Source: an uncultured Gemmatimonadota bacterium
GTDB lineage: Bacteria > Gemmatimonadota > Gemmatimonadetes > Gemmatimonadales > Gemmatimonadaceae
DNA: 15,828 nt
Direction: 5' to 3'
Assembly: GCA_903894655.1 (NCBI GenBank)
Contig: CAITQY010000294.1
Location: 1-15,828, forward strand
How positions within the stretch are numbered: position 1 is the stretch's first letter; every line of letters starts with the position of its first letter. This document shows positions 1-8,969 of the stretch, one piece after another. The notes below the pieces were generated by a model, which saw only the letters and a program-made list of their open reading frames with translations, was not told the DNA's origin and ran no database searches. A program made the translations under genes and the position numbers.

Positions 1-249
1 CACCCGACGCAACTCCATCCGGGTGCCTTCATCGTAGGTCAAGACGGTGTCCGCCAGCAGCACCCCCTTGGATACCCCCTGATCCGTGAGGAAGATGCGA
101 CCACCAAAAATGATTTGATCGGCCGAATCGGGGATCACCGCTTTGGTGGCCTTCGCTTTGACCTTCGTCTTGCCTTTGGTGCTCGGACAGGCCGCCGCGG
201 TCAAGGTAAGGATCGCGAGCATCGGTATCGCAACGAAGCGCCAGTTCAT
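1..249 (-). CDS. lptC: LptC-like LPS export lipoprotein (N-terminal part, cut by window edge)
   Basis: An open frame of 83 codons runs from ATG at 249 to the left edge without a stop. The first 20 residues are a hydrophobic signal ending in a Cys (TAAACPS), which looks like a lipobox, although the -3 residue is Ala rather than the usual Leu. A short Lys-rich linker follows, then a beta-type segment (IIFGGRIFLTDQGV, then LLADTVLTYDEG) of the kind found in LptC, the periplasmic protein that receives LPS from LptB2FG and passes it to LptA. The start overlaps the kdsD stop by 4 bases (ATGA), so it is probably translationally coupled to the Kdo genes. That context strengthens the LptC call. Only the N-terminus is visible, so another beta-jellyroll LPS-export or OstA-type lipoprotein is possible. 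Confidence 0.6.
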   Translation of the reverse strand, partial: MNWRFVAIPMLAILTLTAAACPSTKGKTKVKAKATKAVIPDSADQIIFGGRIFLTDQGVSKGVLLADTVLTYDEGTRMELRRV

Positions 250-1208
250 ATCGCGCCCGCGCGCATCAGGTCGTGTAAATGCACGATTCCGACGAGATGG
301 TCCTGCACATTCAGCACCGGCATCGCCATGATGCCATGCGTTTCCATACGGTGCACAACGGCACTCCCGAGTTCGTGATCGTGCGCCATCCGTGGCGTGG
401 TGGTCATCACCGACGCCACCGGAACGGACAGGACGTCGGCATGGCGCTCCAGCAAACGCGTCAAGTCGCCAGCGGTGACGACCCCCAACACGCGTTCTTG
501 TTCCACGACCACGGCGATTCCTCGTCGCTCGGCAAGCAGGACAATGGCCTCGCGCATGGTCGCGGCGTGGTCGAGCACCGGCAGATTAGCGGACACCATG
601 ACGTCACTCACCCGCGTGAGCAACCGTCGACCGAGCGACCCGCCGGGATGAAACCGGGCGAAATCCTCGGCGCGAAAGCCCTTCTCTTCCATCAGTGCCA
701 CGGCCAAGGCATCCCCAAGGGCCATCGTCACGGTGGTGCTGGTGGTTGGCGCCAGGTCATGCGGGCACGCCTCCTCCCGCACGCCCAGGTCCAGCGTGAC
801 CTCGGCGTGTCGTGACAGGCGCGAGGAACGGTCGGCGGTCATCGCGATCAGGCGGACCCCCAACCGCGACAGGGCGTCGATCAACCCGAGCAGCTCCTGG
901 CTCTCGCCACTCTTCGAAATCAGAATGGCGACGTCATCTGCGCCAACAATGCCAAGGTCGCCGTGCACGCCCTCGACCGGATGTAAGAACATCGCCGGAG
1001 ATCCGGTCGAGGTGAACGTCGCGGCCATCTTTCGGCCGACGAGTCCGGATTTTCCCACACCGGCGATGATTACCCGCCCACGGCAGGCAGCGAGCAACTG
1101 GACCGCGCGCGCAAAGTCATCGCCCAGCGCACGCGCGACATCGGTGAGGGCGGCCGCTTCGAGATTCAACACACGGCGACCGCGCTCGATGATCAGTTCA
1201 GTCGTCAT
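246..1208 (-). CDS. kdsD: D-arabinose 5-phosphate isomerase (KdsD/KpsF)
   Basis: This enzyme interconverts D-ribulose 5-phosphate and D-arabinose 5-phosphate, the first committed step towards Kdo in the cytoplasm. The 320-residue protein has the family layout: an N-terminal SIS sugar-isomerase domain (about 35-175) and two CBS domains (about 200-320). SIS landmarks are GVGKSG (Lys53), SKSGES (Glu102), REEACP (Glu146) followed by LAPTTSTT, and FHPGGSLGR (His187). They line up with the four catalytic residues Lys59, Glu111, Glu152 and His193 of E. coli KdsD. The C-terminus HLHDLMRAGAI is also typical. ATG 1208 was chosen because it overlaps the kdsC stop as ATGA and gives the family length; an upstream in-frame start at 1292 would only add residues encoded inside kdsC. 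The stop likewise overlaps the lptC-like start. Confidence 0.96.
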   Translation of the reverse strand: MTTELIIERGRRVLNLEAAALTDVARALGDDFARAVQLLAACRGRVIIAGVGKSGLVGRKMAATFTSTGSPAMFLHPVEGVHGDLGIVGADDVAILISKSGESQELLGLIDALSRLGVRLIAMTADRSSRLSRHAEVTLDLGVREEACPHDLAPTTSTTVTMALGDALAVALMEEKGFRAEDFARFHPGGSLGRRLLTRVSDVMVSANLPVLDHAATMREAIVLLAERRGIAVVVEQERVLGVVTAGDLTRLLERHADVLSVPVASVMTTTPRMAHDHELGSAVVHRMETHGIMAMPVLNVQDHLVGIVHLHDLMRAGAI

Positions 1209-1864
1209 GCGTGCGCATCCTCGCGCGGATCCTGAGCCGTAGTCGCCAAAACACTGCGACCGGCCACGTAACGTTCCACGGCGTCGATCCACTCGCCACG
1301 AGCAAGCAAGAGCGCCTCGGCGAACTCACGCACCGCACCATGTCCGCCGTACGCGCCTAACTGCAGGTGCGCCACACGCCGTACCTCGGCGACGGCATTG
1401 CCAACGGCAACGGGCAGTCCGACGTGACGGAGCACCGACAGATCAGGGAGATCGTCTCCGACAAATGCGACCTCGTCGAGAGTGCAGGCGAAGTCGTTGG
1501 CGATGGCCGTGAGCGCGCTGAGCTTGCGCGCTTCCGGATCCTGCACCACGGCGTCGACTCGAAGCTCTCGTGCCCGCTGCGCCACACTCTCCGACACACG
1601 GCCGGTGATGATGACCACCTTGAGGCCGCAGTCGCGGAGCAGCTGGATGCCCAGGCCATCCTGAATGTTGTAGCGCTTCAACTCGAACGGCACGTCGGCT
1701 CCATCGGTCTTCGCCGAGCCGAGATAGATACCGCCGTCGGTCAGCACTCCGTCCACATCGAGACCGACCACCCGGATACGCCGGGCGAGTGTCGGTTCGA
1801 TGCGCGGCGCATCGATAACGAGCGGTGGGAGCAGATCCATGGGGGCCGGCGCAGCAGCCTCCAT
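1205..1864 (-). CDS. kdsC: 3-deoxy-D-manno-octulosonate 8-phosphate phosphatase (KdsC)
   Basis: A HAD-superfamily phosphatase that hydrolyses Kdo 8-phosphate to Kdo. HAD motif I is LDVDGVLTDGG, with nucleophile Asp36 and Asp38 counted from this ATG. Motif II is IITGR, and the motif IV region is VGDDLPDLSVL followed by GLPVAVGNAV, as in the KdsC C-cap family of small tetrameric phosphatases. At 219 residues it is longer than E. coli KdsC (188), mostly through a C-terminal tail after the usual GGxGAVREF segment. The sequence at the start is GTGATG: the kdsA TGA stop is embedded between a GTG at 1867 and the ATG at 1864, so either codon could start translation and coupling to kdsA is likely. The stop overlaps the kdsD start (ATGA). 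Confidence 0.94.
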   Translation of the reverse strand: MEAAAPAPMDLLPPLVIDAPRIEPTLARRIRVVGLDVDGVLTDGGIYLGSAKTDGADVPFELKRYNIQDGLGIQLLRDCGLKVVIITGRVSESVAQRARELRVDAVVQDPEARKLSALTAIANDFACTLDEVAFVGDDLPDLSVLRHVGLPVAVGNAVAEVRRVAHLQLGAYGGHGAVREFAEALLLARGEWIDAVERYVAGRSVLATTAQDPREDAHA

Positions 1865-2705
1865 CACGAACGCACGCGCGCCCAGATGTCGACCACACGC
1901 GCCATGAGCTCCCCCATCTGATCAAGCCGAATCATGTTCGGACCATCGCTCGGCGCCTGATCCGGATCGGGATGGGTTTCGATGAATAGCCCCTGCGCAC
2001 CAGCGGCGATCGCGGCCAGCGTGAGCGGCGCAACGAATTCGCGCGCGCCGCCACTCGTGCCACCCGCGCCTTGTCCCGGTCGTTGCACGCTATGTGTTGC
2101 GTCGAAAATCACCGGGACCTCGCACGACTCTCGCATGCGGGCAAAGCTACGCATGTCCACCACCAGGTCACCATACCCAAAAAACGTACCGCGTTCGGTG
2201 ACGGCCAGCGCGCCCGCTTCCACGGCGGCGAGAGTCGCACCGGCTTCCACCTTTCGCACGGCCCCGCGCATGCCTTCGGGATGCATCCACTGCCCCTTCT
2301 TCACATTCACCGCTTTCCCTGTGGCGCCAGCCGCCAGCAGGAGGTCGGTCTGACGGCACAGAAACGCTGGAATCTGCAATACGTCCACCACCTCAGCGGC
2401 GATCGCGCACTGCGACGCTTCGTGGACGTCGGTGAGAATCGGCAGTCCGGTCGCGGCGCGAACGCGTTCGAGTGCGGCCAGTCCGGCGTCGATCCCCGGT
2501 CCGCGCACCCCGTCGACGTTCGAGCGATTTGCCTTGTCGAAGCTGGCCTTGAAGATGATGCCGCCTGGGACGTGCTCGGCCAGTCGCGCCAGCGCTTCGG
2601 CGACGCGCAGATTCAGCGTGTCGTCCTCAAGCTGGCAGGGGCCGGCGATGAGAAAGAGCCGATCCGCGGGAAAGCGCGAAGTCGCCATGAGTGCGGTGGC
2701 GTCGG

Positions 2706-2709
<4 letters not shown>
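1864..2709 (-). CDS. kdsA: 3-deoxy-8-phosphooctulonate synthase, metal-dependent type (KdsA)
   Basis: Condenses phosphoenolpyruvate with D-arabinose 5-phosphate to give Kdo 8-phosphate. The 281-residue TIM-barrel protein carries KASFDKANRS (PEP/A5P site), TDVHE, PAFLCRQTDLL, NVKKGQ, DATHSVQ and FIETHPDPDQAPSD. The N-terminal motif is AGPC (Cys25), not the GGMN of E. coli KdsA. This Cys, with His in ATHSVQ, Glu in FIETH and Asp in APSD, matches the four metal ligands of the Aquifex-type enzyme, so a divalent metal requirement is inferred. The start is a GTG at 2709 that overlaps the pyrG stop as GTGA; an ATG at 2688 (residue 8) is an alternative, since the conserved fold begins near residue 17. 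It overlaps kdsC at its 3' end. Confidence 0.96.
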
Positions 2710-4385
<1,676 letters not shown>

Positions 4386-4434
4386 CAGCAGATTCTCGCG
4401 CAGGTGGGACAAGGGAGCGGTCGTGTCAGGTGCG

Positions 4435-5196
4435 TCACGACTGCGTGTTCGAAAGCAACGTGTTCCAGCGCAGGTTCGCGCGTTCGAGATCGTCTTCCGT
4501 GTCGATGCCGCCTTCGGCAGCGGGCACGACGGCCACACCGATCGCAAGGCCATGCGCCAGCGGGCGCAACTGTTCAAGGCGTTCCACGAGTTCCAGCGGA
4601 TGCGGTGCCCAGCCAACCCACCGCTGCAGGGCGTCGCGCGTATACGCGTACACACCGACATGCTGGAGGGCCAGCGCCAGCTGCGCCCCGGCATCCGCCG
4701 GATCGCGCAGGAACGGAATCGGTGCTCGTGAAAAATAGAGGGCACGGCCGTCATCGCCACGCACGACTTTTACGACGTCTGGCGTGGAGAGTGCACGGAC
4801 CGGAATGGGGACGGCCGCTGTCCCGATCGGCGCCATGCCGTCGGTGACGATAGCAACCGCGCCAGCCAACGCCTCGCGTGACACGAAGGGCTCGTCGCCC
4901 TGCACATTCAGGATGACGTCGAAGTGGGCAAACTCCGGTCGGGCGGCGACTTCGGCCACCCGATCGGTTCCGCTGGGATGGTCGTCACGGGTGAGGACCA
5001 CCGGGATGCCTCTGGCTTCGCAGGCGGCGAGGACCTCGGGATGGTCGGTCGCGACGACGACGTGGTCGCCGATTCCCAGCGCGAGGACGCGCTGGAACAC
5101 TCGGACGATCAGCGGCTCTCCGGCGAGGAGGCGCAGCGGTTTGCGGGGAAGACGGGTCGCGCCGAGGCGCGCCGGGATCACCGCGAGGACTGACAT
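4435..5196 (-). CDS. kdsB: CMP-Kdo synthetase (3-deoxy-manno-octulosonate cytidylyltransferase)
   Basis: Activates Kdo with CTP to CMP-Kdo, the donor used by the Kdo transferase in lipid A-core assembly. The 253-residue nucleotidyltransferase begins VIPARLGATRLPRKPL (nucleotide-binding Arg-rich loop). It also contains VATDHPEV, HPSGTDR (75-79), NVQGDEPF (metal-binding Asp101), YFSRAPIPF, HVGVYAYTRDAL and the C-terminal GIDTEDDLERA, all diagnostic of KdsB. ATG 5196 was picked because the fold begins at once (MSVLAVIPAR); longer in-frame starts extend through the intergenic region and its promoter. No good Shine-Dalgarno precedes it. It is the first gene of the leftward Kdo operon, 49 bases upstream of pyrG. 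Confidence 0.97.
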   Translation of the reverse strand: MSVLAVIPARLGATRLPRKPLRLLAGEPLIVRVFQRVLALGIGDHVVVATDHPEVLAACEARGIPVVLTRDDHPSGTDRVAEVAARPEFAHFDVILNVQGDEPFVSREALAGAVAIVTDGMAPIGTAAVPIPVRALSTPDVVKVVRGDDGRALYFSRAPIPFLRDPADAGAQLALALQHVGVYAYTRDALQRWVGWAPHPLELVERLEQLRPLAHGLAIGVAVVPAAEGGIDTEDDLERANLRWNTLLSNTQS

Positions 5197-5218
5197 TGTC
5201 CGGTTGGATTGGGCGTGG

Positions 5219-5253
5219 TTGCAGCAAAATTCACGCCAGTTAAGATACGAAGG
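5219..5253 (+). promoter_or_regulatory. candidate promoter for terC, overlapping the kdsB promoter
   Basis: On the plus strand TTGCAG (5219-5224, 3 of 6 consensus matches), a 16-base spacer and TAAGAT (5241-5246, 4 of 6) could drive terC with a leader of about 50 bases. Its -10 occupies nearly the same bases as the kdsB -10 read on the other strand. The -35 is weak, so this call is tentative. Confidence 0.28.
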
Positions 5254-5270
5254 GCGGCACCTGAAGGCAA
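5235..5270 (-). promoter_or_regulatory. candidate sigma70-type promoter for the kdsB operon
   Basis: On the minus strand a TTGCCT hexamer (5270-5265) is followed by a 17-base spacer and TATCTT (5247-5242), each matching 4 of 6 consensus bases. A transcript would start near 5235 and give a leader of about 39 bases before kdsB. The region is AT-richer than its surroundings and is the only non-coding space upstream of the operon. It is inferred from hexamer matching only. Confidence 0.4.
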
Positions 5271-5302
5271 ACAGGCCGTCGTTTCCCCCTTTCGCTTGCT
5301 GC

Positions 5303-6274
5303 ATGCCGACGACCTGGTGGTGGATCGCGTTCAACGCAACGGTGCTCGCCCTGCTGGCCATCGACCTCGGCGTCTTCAACCGGAATGCGCACGCCGTGTC
5401 GGTTCGCGAGGCGTTGGGCTCCAGCGCGGTGTGGATTTCCCTGGCGATCGGTTTCGGGCTCTGGATCGGCTCCTCCATGGGCCGTCAATCGATGCTGGAG
5501 TTTTACGCGGGTTACCTCGTCGAGCAGGCGCTGTCGGTGGACAACCTGTTCGTGTTCATCCTGATCTTCGGTTACTTCCGCATTCCCGCCGAGCTTCAGC
5601 ACCGCGTGCTATTCTGGGGCATCATCGGTGCACTCTTCATGCGCGGGGCCATGATCGGGGCGGGCGCAGTACTGATCGCCCAGTTCCACTGGATCATCTA
5701 TCTGTTCGGCGCGTTCCTGGTGTTCACGGGGGCCAAGATGGCTTTTGGCGGCGACAGCGAGATCGAGCCGGAGTCCAATCCGGTCATCCGTCTGGTCCGA
5801 CGCTTTCTACCGATCACGGCGAAGTTCCACGGCGAGCGCTTCTTCGTGCGTGAGGTCATCGACGGCAAAGCCGCGAAGCTCGTGGCCACGCCGTTGTTCG
5901 TGGTACTCGCGCTCGTGGAAACCACTGACGTCGTTTTCGCGGTCGATTCGATTCCGGCCATCTTTGGCGTCACGCGGAATCCGTTCCTCGTGTACACGTC
6001 GAATGTGTTCGCCATTCTCGGCTTACGCTCGATGTACTTCGTTCTCGCCGGAGTGATCGGCAAGTTTCATCTGCTGAAGTATGGATTGGCGCTGGTGCTG
6101 GCGTTCGTCGGCATGAAGATGGTCGTGTCGGAGATCTGGCCGCTCGGTATTGGTATGTCGCTGGGCGTGGTAGGCGCGTTGCTGCTGGGCAGCGTGTTGT
6201 TGTCGCTGGTGATCACGCCGAGGGAACCGCACGAGAACCCGCCGAGCGGGACCGACGCCGGCGACGCGATCTAG
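5303..6274 (+). CDS. terC: TerC/Alx family integral membrane protein
   Basis: A 323-residue inner-membrane protein of the TerC/Alx family, whose members are linked to manganese export or metal homeostasis and to tellurite resistance. About nine hydrophobic segments are visible: 7-24, 41-58, 77-92, 103-124, 129-147, 193-213, 229-252, 257-277 and 282-304. A hydrophilic loop (about 148-190) separates the two halves. Conserved acidic residues sit in or beside membrane segments: Glu74 and Asp80 in VEQALSVDNLFVF, and Asp209 and Asp215 in VETTDVVFAVDSIPAIF. These are the family signatures and the likely metal site. ATG 5303 was chosen because the family N-terminus (TWWWIAFN, then AIDLGVFNR) begins there; the upstream in-frame extension is antisense to kdsB. 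No clear Shine-Dalgarno is visible. It is the only plus-strand gene here, divergent from kdsB, and its TAG stop overlaps that of pabA/trpG. The substrate cannot be told from sequence. Confidence 0.92.
   Translation: MPTTWWWIAFNATVLALLAIDLGVFNRNAHAVSVREALGSSAVWISLAIGFGLWIGSSMGRQSMLEFYAGYLVEQALSVDNLFVFILIFGYFRIPAELQHRVLFWGIIGALFMRGAMIGAGAVLIAQFHWIIYLFGAFLVFTGAKMAFGGDSEIEPESNPVIRLVRRFLPITAKFHGERFFVREVIDGKAAKLVATPLFVVLALVETTDVVFAVDSIPAIFGVTRNPFLVYTSNVFAILGLRSMYFVLAGVIGKFHLLKYGLALVLAFVGMKMVVSEIWPLGIGMSLGVVGALLLGSVLLSLVITPREPHENPPSGTDAGDAI
6271..6274. other. CTAG palindrome carrying both convergent stop codons
   Basis: The four bases CTAG contain the TAG stop of terC (6272-6274, plus strand) and the TAG stop of pabA/trpG (6273-6271, minus strand). 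The two genes converge with a 4-base overlap, leaving no non-coding space between them. Any terminator for either transcript must lie inside the opposite gene. Confidence 0.97.
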
Positions 6275-6867
6275 ACCGATGCCGCGCGGAAGGCGCGCGA
6301 CATCGCCAGGAAGTTCACCAGCAGCTCGCGGCCATGCTCGGTGAGGATCGACTCGGGATGAAACTGGACGCCCCACACCGGATGCGTCCGATGCTGCAGG
6401 GCATGGATTTCCGTCGTGTCATCGACTGCTACGGCCGTCACCTGCAACTCGGCAGGCAAGGTGGCCCGCTCGACGATGAGTGAATGGTACCGCATCACGC
6501 CGAAGGGTGACGGGATCCCGGCGAACAGACCGGTTCCGTCGTGCACGAGCTGCGACATCTTGCCGTGCATGACTCGGCTCGCCCGCGTGACCACACCGCC
6601 GTACGCCTCGCCGATGGCCTGATGTCCCAGGCACACACCGAGCAACGGAATCTCCCCGCCATAACGGCGGATCACGCCCACGGAGATGCCAGCCTCGCGC
6701 GGCGAGCACGGCCCGGGTGACACGACGATAGCATCGGGTGCCATGTCGCCGACTTGCTGAACGGTGAGGGCGTCGTTCCGATGCACCTCGATCGTTTCAC
6801 CCAGCTCACCGAAGTACTGGACGAGGTTGTACGTGAACGAATCGTAGTTGTCGATGACGAGCAGCAT
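6271..6867 (-). CDS. pabA: glutamine amidotransferase of anthranilate / aminodeoxychorismate synthase (TrpG/PabA)
   Basis: A 198-residue class I glutamine amidotransferase that supplies ammonia to a chorismate-using partner (TrpE for tryptophan or PabB for folate). Visible hallmarks are the N-terminus LLVIDNYDSFTYNLVQY, oxyanion-loop SPGPCSP, nucleophile Cys79 in GVCLGHQAIGEAYGG, MRYHSL, and His170/Glu172 in GVQFHPESILTEHG. No trpE or pabB lies beside it, so it may serve both pathways, as in Bacillus; the symbol is therefore provisional. It starts 11 bases after the xerD stop and is the last gene of the long leftward run. Its TAG stop is the reverse of the CTAG that also ends terC, so neither gene has its own intergenic terminator at this junction. 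Confidence 0.93.
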   Translation of the reverse strand: MLLVIDNYDSFTYNLVQYFGELGETIEVHRNDALTVQQVGDMAPDAIVVSPGPCSPREAGISVGVIRRYGGEIPLLGVCLGHQAIGEAYGGVVTRASRVMHGKMSQLVHDGTGLFAGIPSPFGVMRYHSLIVERATLPAELQVTAVAVDDTTEIHALQHRTHPVWGVQFHPESILTEHGRELLVNFLAMSRAFRAASV

Positions 6868-6878
6868 GGACGTCGAGG

Positions 6879-7814
6879 TCAGGGACGCGGGTGGAACTGG
6901 CGGTGTACACTTCGAAGATACTCGCGATCCACGTGCGTGTAGATCTGGGTCGTGGCGATATCGGCGTGGCCGAGCATCTCCTGCACCGCGCGGAGGTCGG
7001 CGCCTCCTTCCAGCAGATGCGTCGCAAATGAGTGTCGAAGCGTATGCGGCGAGACGGGCTTCTCGATACCGGCCATCGTGACGTATTTGCGCAGAATCTT
7101 CCAGGCGCCCATCCGCGTGAGCGGCTTCCCCTGCCCATTGAGAAACAGGATGCCTCGTCCTTCCCCGCGCTCAAGCAGGGGGCGGAGTTCGCGCATGTAC
7201 ACCGCGACCGCGCCGATCGCCGACCGGCCGATGGGAACGAGTCGTTCTTTGCTGCCCTTTCCGAGCACCCGCACCAAGCCCTCTTCAAGGAGCACGTCCT
7301 TGAGCGCGAGTCCAATCCACTCGGAGACGCGCAAACCGGCGCCGTAGGCCACCTCGAGCATGGCGCGGTCACGAAACGCGAGACGCTCATCGAGACCGGG
7401 CGCAGCGAGCAGCTTCAGCACGTCCTCAACGCTGAGCACCTCCGGTAACGTGCGAAACCGCGCTGGCGTGTCGAGTCGCTCGGTGGGGTCGTGGGTGACC
7501 AGCCCTTCGGCCAGCATGATGCGGAACCAGGTACGCAACGCCGAGATGTTTCGGCGGATCGAGGTCCCGGCGAGCCCGAGATCCTTCAGGTGATACACGA
7601 ATTCACGCAGCGCCCCCGGCGTGATGTCGGCGGCGATGGTGATCCCCTGCCCCCGCATGAACGCGGCGCAGCGCGTAACATCGCGACGGTAGGCCTCAAT
7701 CGTGCGTGGCGATGCTCCGTCCTCGAGCGCCAGCGCGTCTTCGAAGGCGAGGAGGTGGAATCCGCGACGCAGGGCCTGCTCTTCCGGAGTGGGGGACGGG
7801 AGCGCCGCGGTCAC
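6879..7814 (-). CDS. xerD: site-specific tyrosine recombinase XerD
   Basis: A tyrosine recombinase expected to resolve chromosome dimers at dif with FtsK. The 311-residue protein has an N-terminal SAM-like core-binding domain (about 17-108, including SPRTIEAYRRDV) and a C-terminal catalytic domain. All catalytic residues are present: Arg162 (AYGAGLRVSE), Lys186 (GKGSKERLVPIG), His257 and Arg260 (SPHTLRHSFATHLLEGG), His283 (MLGHADI) and nucleophile Tyr292 (TTQIYTHV). The C-terminal LRSVHRQFHPR is XerD-like rather than XerC-like. The start is GTG 7814, overlapping the dedA stop as GTGA. This gives the family length, while the long upstream extension in this frame is antisense-like Arg-rich sequence over dedA. 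Housekeeping neighbours argue against a mobile-element integrase. Confidence 0.95.
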   Translation of the reverse strand: MTAALPSPTPEEQALRRGFHLLAFEDALALEDGASPRTIEAYRRDVTRCAAFMRGQGITIAADITPGALREFVYHLKDLGLAGTSIRRNISALRTWFRIMLAEGLVTHDPTERLDTPARFRTLPEVLSVEDVLKLLAAPGLDERLAFRDRAMLEVAYGAGLRVSEWIGLALKDVLLEEGLVRVLGKGSKERLVPIGRSAIGAVAVYMRELRPLLERGEGRGILFLNGQGKPLTRMGAWKILRKYVTMAGIEKPVSPHTLRHSFATHLLEGGADLRAVQEMLGHADIATTQIYTHVDREYLRSVHRQFHPRP

Positions 7815-8419
7815 CGACGACGCGTCCGCACCCGCCACCACATGACGCTCACGGCGACGACAACAACGGCCGCGGCGCCCAGACCGAGGGCTCTTTGCTG
7901 TCCGGCTATCCGGACCAGCAGCGCGTCTGCGTTTGCGCCGGCTCGAAAGGCCAAGACGCATACGAGACCGTACCACGCCCCGGAGGCCAACGCCATCGCG
8001 ATCAAAGCACGAAACGCGCCGAGGTCCATGGCGCCAGCGAGGGGTGGCACCACGGCTCGCACGCCAGGCAGAAAGCGGCTCACGATTATGGCGAACAGAC
8101 CTTGCGTCTTGAAACGCGCGGTCACGCGTTCGGTCGCACCGGTTGGGAAGAGCGCCGGGAGCCGTTGCCGCAGCCATGGCAGGCCGTATCGATGCCCGAG
8201 TCCATACATGACCATCGCCCCGCCGACGTTGCCCAGCATGGTTGCCGTCCAGACGCCGAGCGCCGTACCGCTTCCACGCGCGGCAACGAAGGCGCCGAGG
8301 GCAATGACGGTGTCCGCCGGCAACGGTGGAAAGATGTTCTCGGCGAAGGCCGCGAGCACGAGCGCGCCGTACAGTAGCGGCTCCGGCAGCGACGAGAGCC
8401 ACGCCAGAATGCCGGTCAT
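7811..8419 (-). CDS. DedA family membrane protein
   Basis: A 202-residue inner-membrane protein of the DedA (SNARE-associated/VTT) family, some members of which move undecaprenyl phosphate or phosphatidylethanolamine across the membrane and affect division and envelope stress. Family motifs visible are AENIFPPLPAD (26-36, with acidic Glu27 and Asp36 in a re-entrant region), GNVGGAMVMYGLGHRYG (63-79) and the Arg-bearing SRFLPGVRAVVPPLAGAM (114-131). Hydrophobic stretches at about 15-27, 36-47, 59-72, 107-113, 136-158 and 178-194 fit the fold, and the tail is basic (RVRTRRR). ATG 8419 is preferred; a GTG at 8431 would add four residues. It lies 55 bases downstream of ispF and overlaps xerD by 4 bases, suggesting coupled translation. 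The exact substrate is unknown. Confidence 0.9.
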   Translation of the reverse strand: MTGILAWLSSLPEPLLYGALVLAAFAENIFPPLPADTVIALGAFVAARGSGTALGVWTATMLGNVGGAMVMYGLGHRYGLPWLRQRLPALFPTGATERVTARFKTQGLFAIIVSRFLPGVRAVVPPLAGAMDLGAFRALIAMALASGAWYGLVCVLAFRAGANADALLVRIAGQQRALGLGAAAVVVVAVSVMWWRVRTRRR

Positions 8420-8474
8420 GCACCTATCCACGACACGGGCGATGCCGCAGAAAACGCGGCCGAGGTGCCGCGGA

Positions 8475-8969
8475 TCAGCGGCGCGGAAGGACGGTCGCGG
8501 TGACCATGACCGCTAGCCCTTCCTCCCGGCCAATCCAACCCATCGACTCGTTCGTCTTCCCCTTCACGAACACGTCGATGTCCGTCACCTCCAGCAGCTC
8601 CGCGAGCCGCGCGCGGATCGCGGCGCGATGCGGACCGATCTTTGGGCGTTGCGTCACGACGGTGATGTCAACATTCCCCACGCGCCAGCCGGCGTGGTGA
8701 AGCCGCGCGACGGCCGCGGACAACATCAGCGTTGAATCCTTCCCCTTGTTGGCGGCATCGGTGTCGGGGAACATCTCCCCGATGTCACCCAGCGCTGCCG
8801 CGCCGAGCAGCGCGTCCGTGACGGCATGACAGATGGCGTCACCATCGGAGTGACCGTCGCAATGCATGTCGGCCGGGATATCGATACCGCCCAATCGCAT
8901 CGGACCGCCCTTGCCGAACCGATGCGAGTCATAGCCGATGCCGACGCGCAGCGGCAGCGTCGTACTCAC
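8475..8969 (-). CDS. ispF: 2-C-methyl-D-erythritol 2,4-cyclodiphosphate synthase (IspF)
   Basis: Catalyses formation of MEcPP with release of CMP in the MEP isoprenoid pathway, the source of the menaquinone side chain and undecaprenyl carriers. At 164 residues it is the usual size. Zinc ligands are Asp14 and His16 in GYDSHRF and His48 in AICHAV, corresponding to Asp8, His10 and His42 of E. coli IspF. HSDGDAI, DALLGAAALGDIGEMFPDTD, NVDITVVTQRPKIGPH and the C-terminal KGKTNESMGWIGREEGLAV are all characteristic. The start is a GTG at 8969 overlapping the mqnC stop as GTGA. IspD, often its neighbour or fusion partner, is not in the window. Confidence 0.97.
   Translation of the reverse strand: MSTTLPLRVGIGYDSHRFGKGGPMRLGGIDIPADMHCDGHSDGDAICHAVTDALLGAAALGDIGEMFPDTDAANKGKDSTLMLSAAVARLHHAGWRVGNVDITVVTQRPKIGPHRAAIRARLAELLEVTDIDVFVKGKTNESMGWIGREEGLAVMVTATVLPRR

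Noticed and set aside
5197..5302. Manganese riboswitch (yybP-ykoY type) upstream of terC
   Set aside because: The whole gap is 106 bases, the predicted leader is about 50 bases, and no paired helices of that motif were visible.
6879..7814. Tyrosine recombinase as a sign of a mobile element or integron
   Set aside because: The C-terminal signature and length are XerD-like, the flanks are housekeeping genes, and no att repeats, cargo or composition change were seen.
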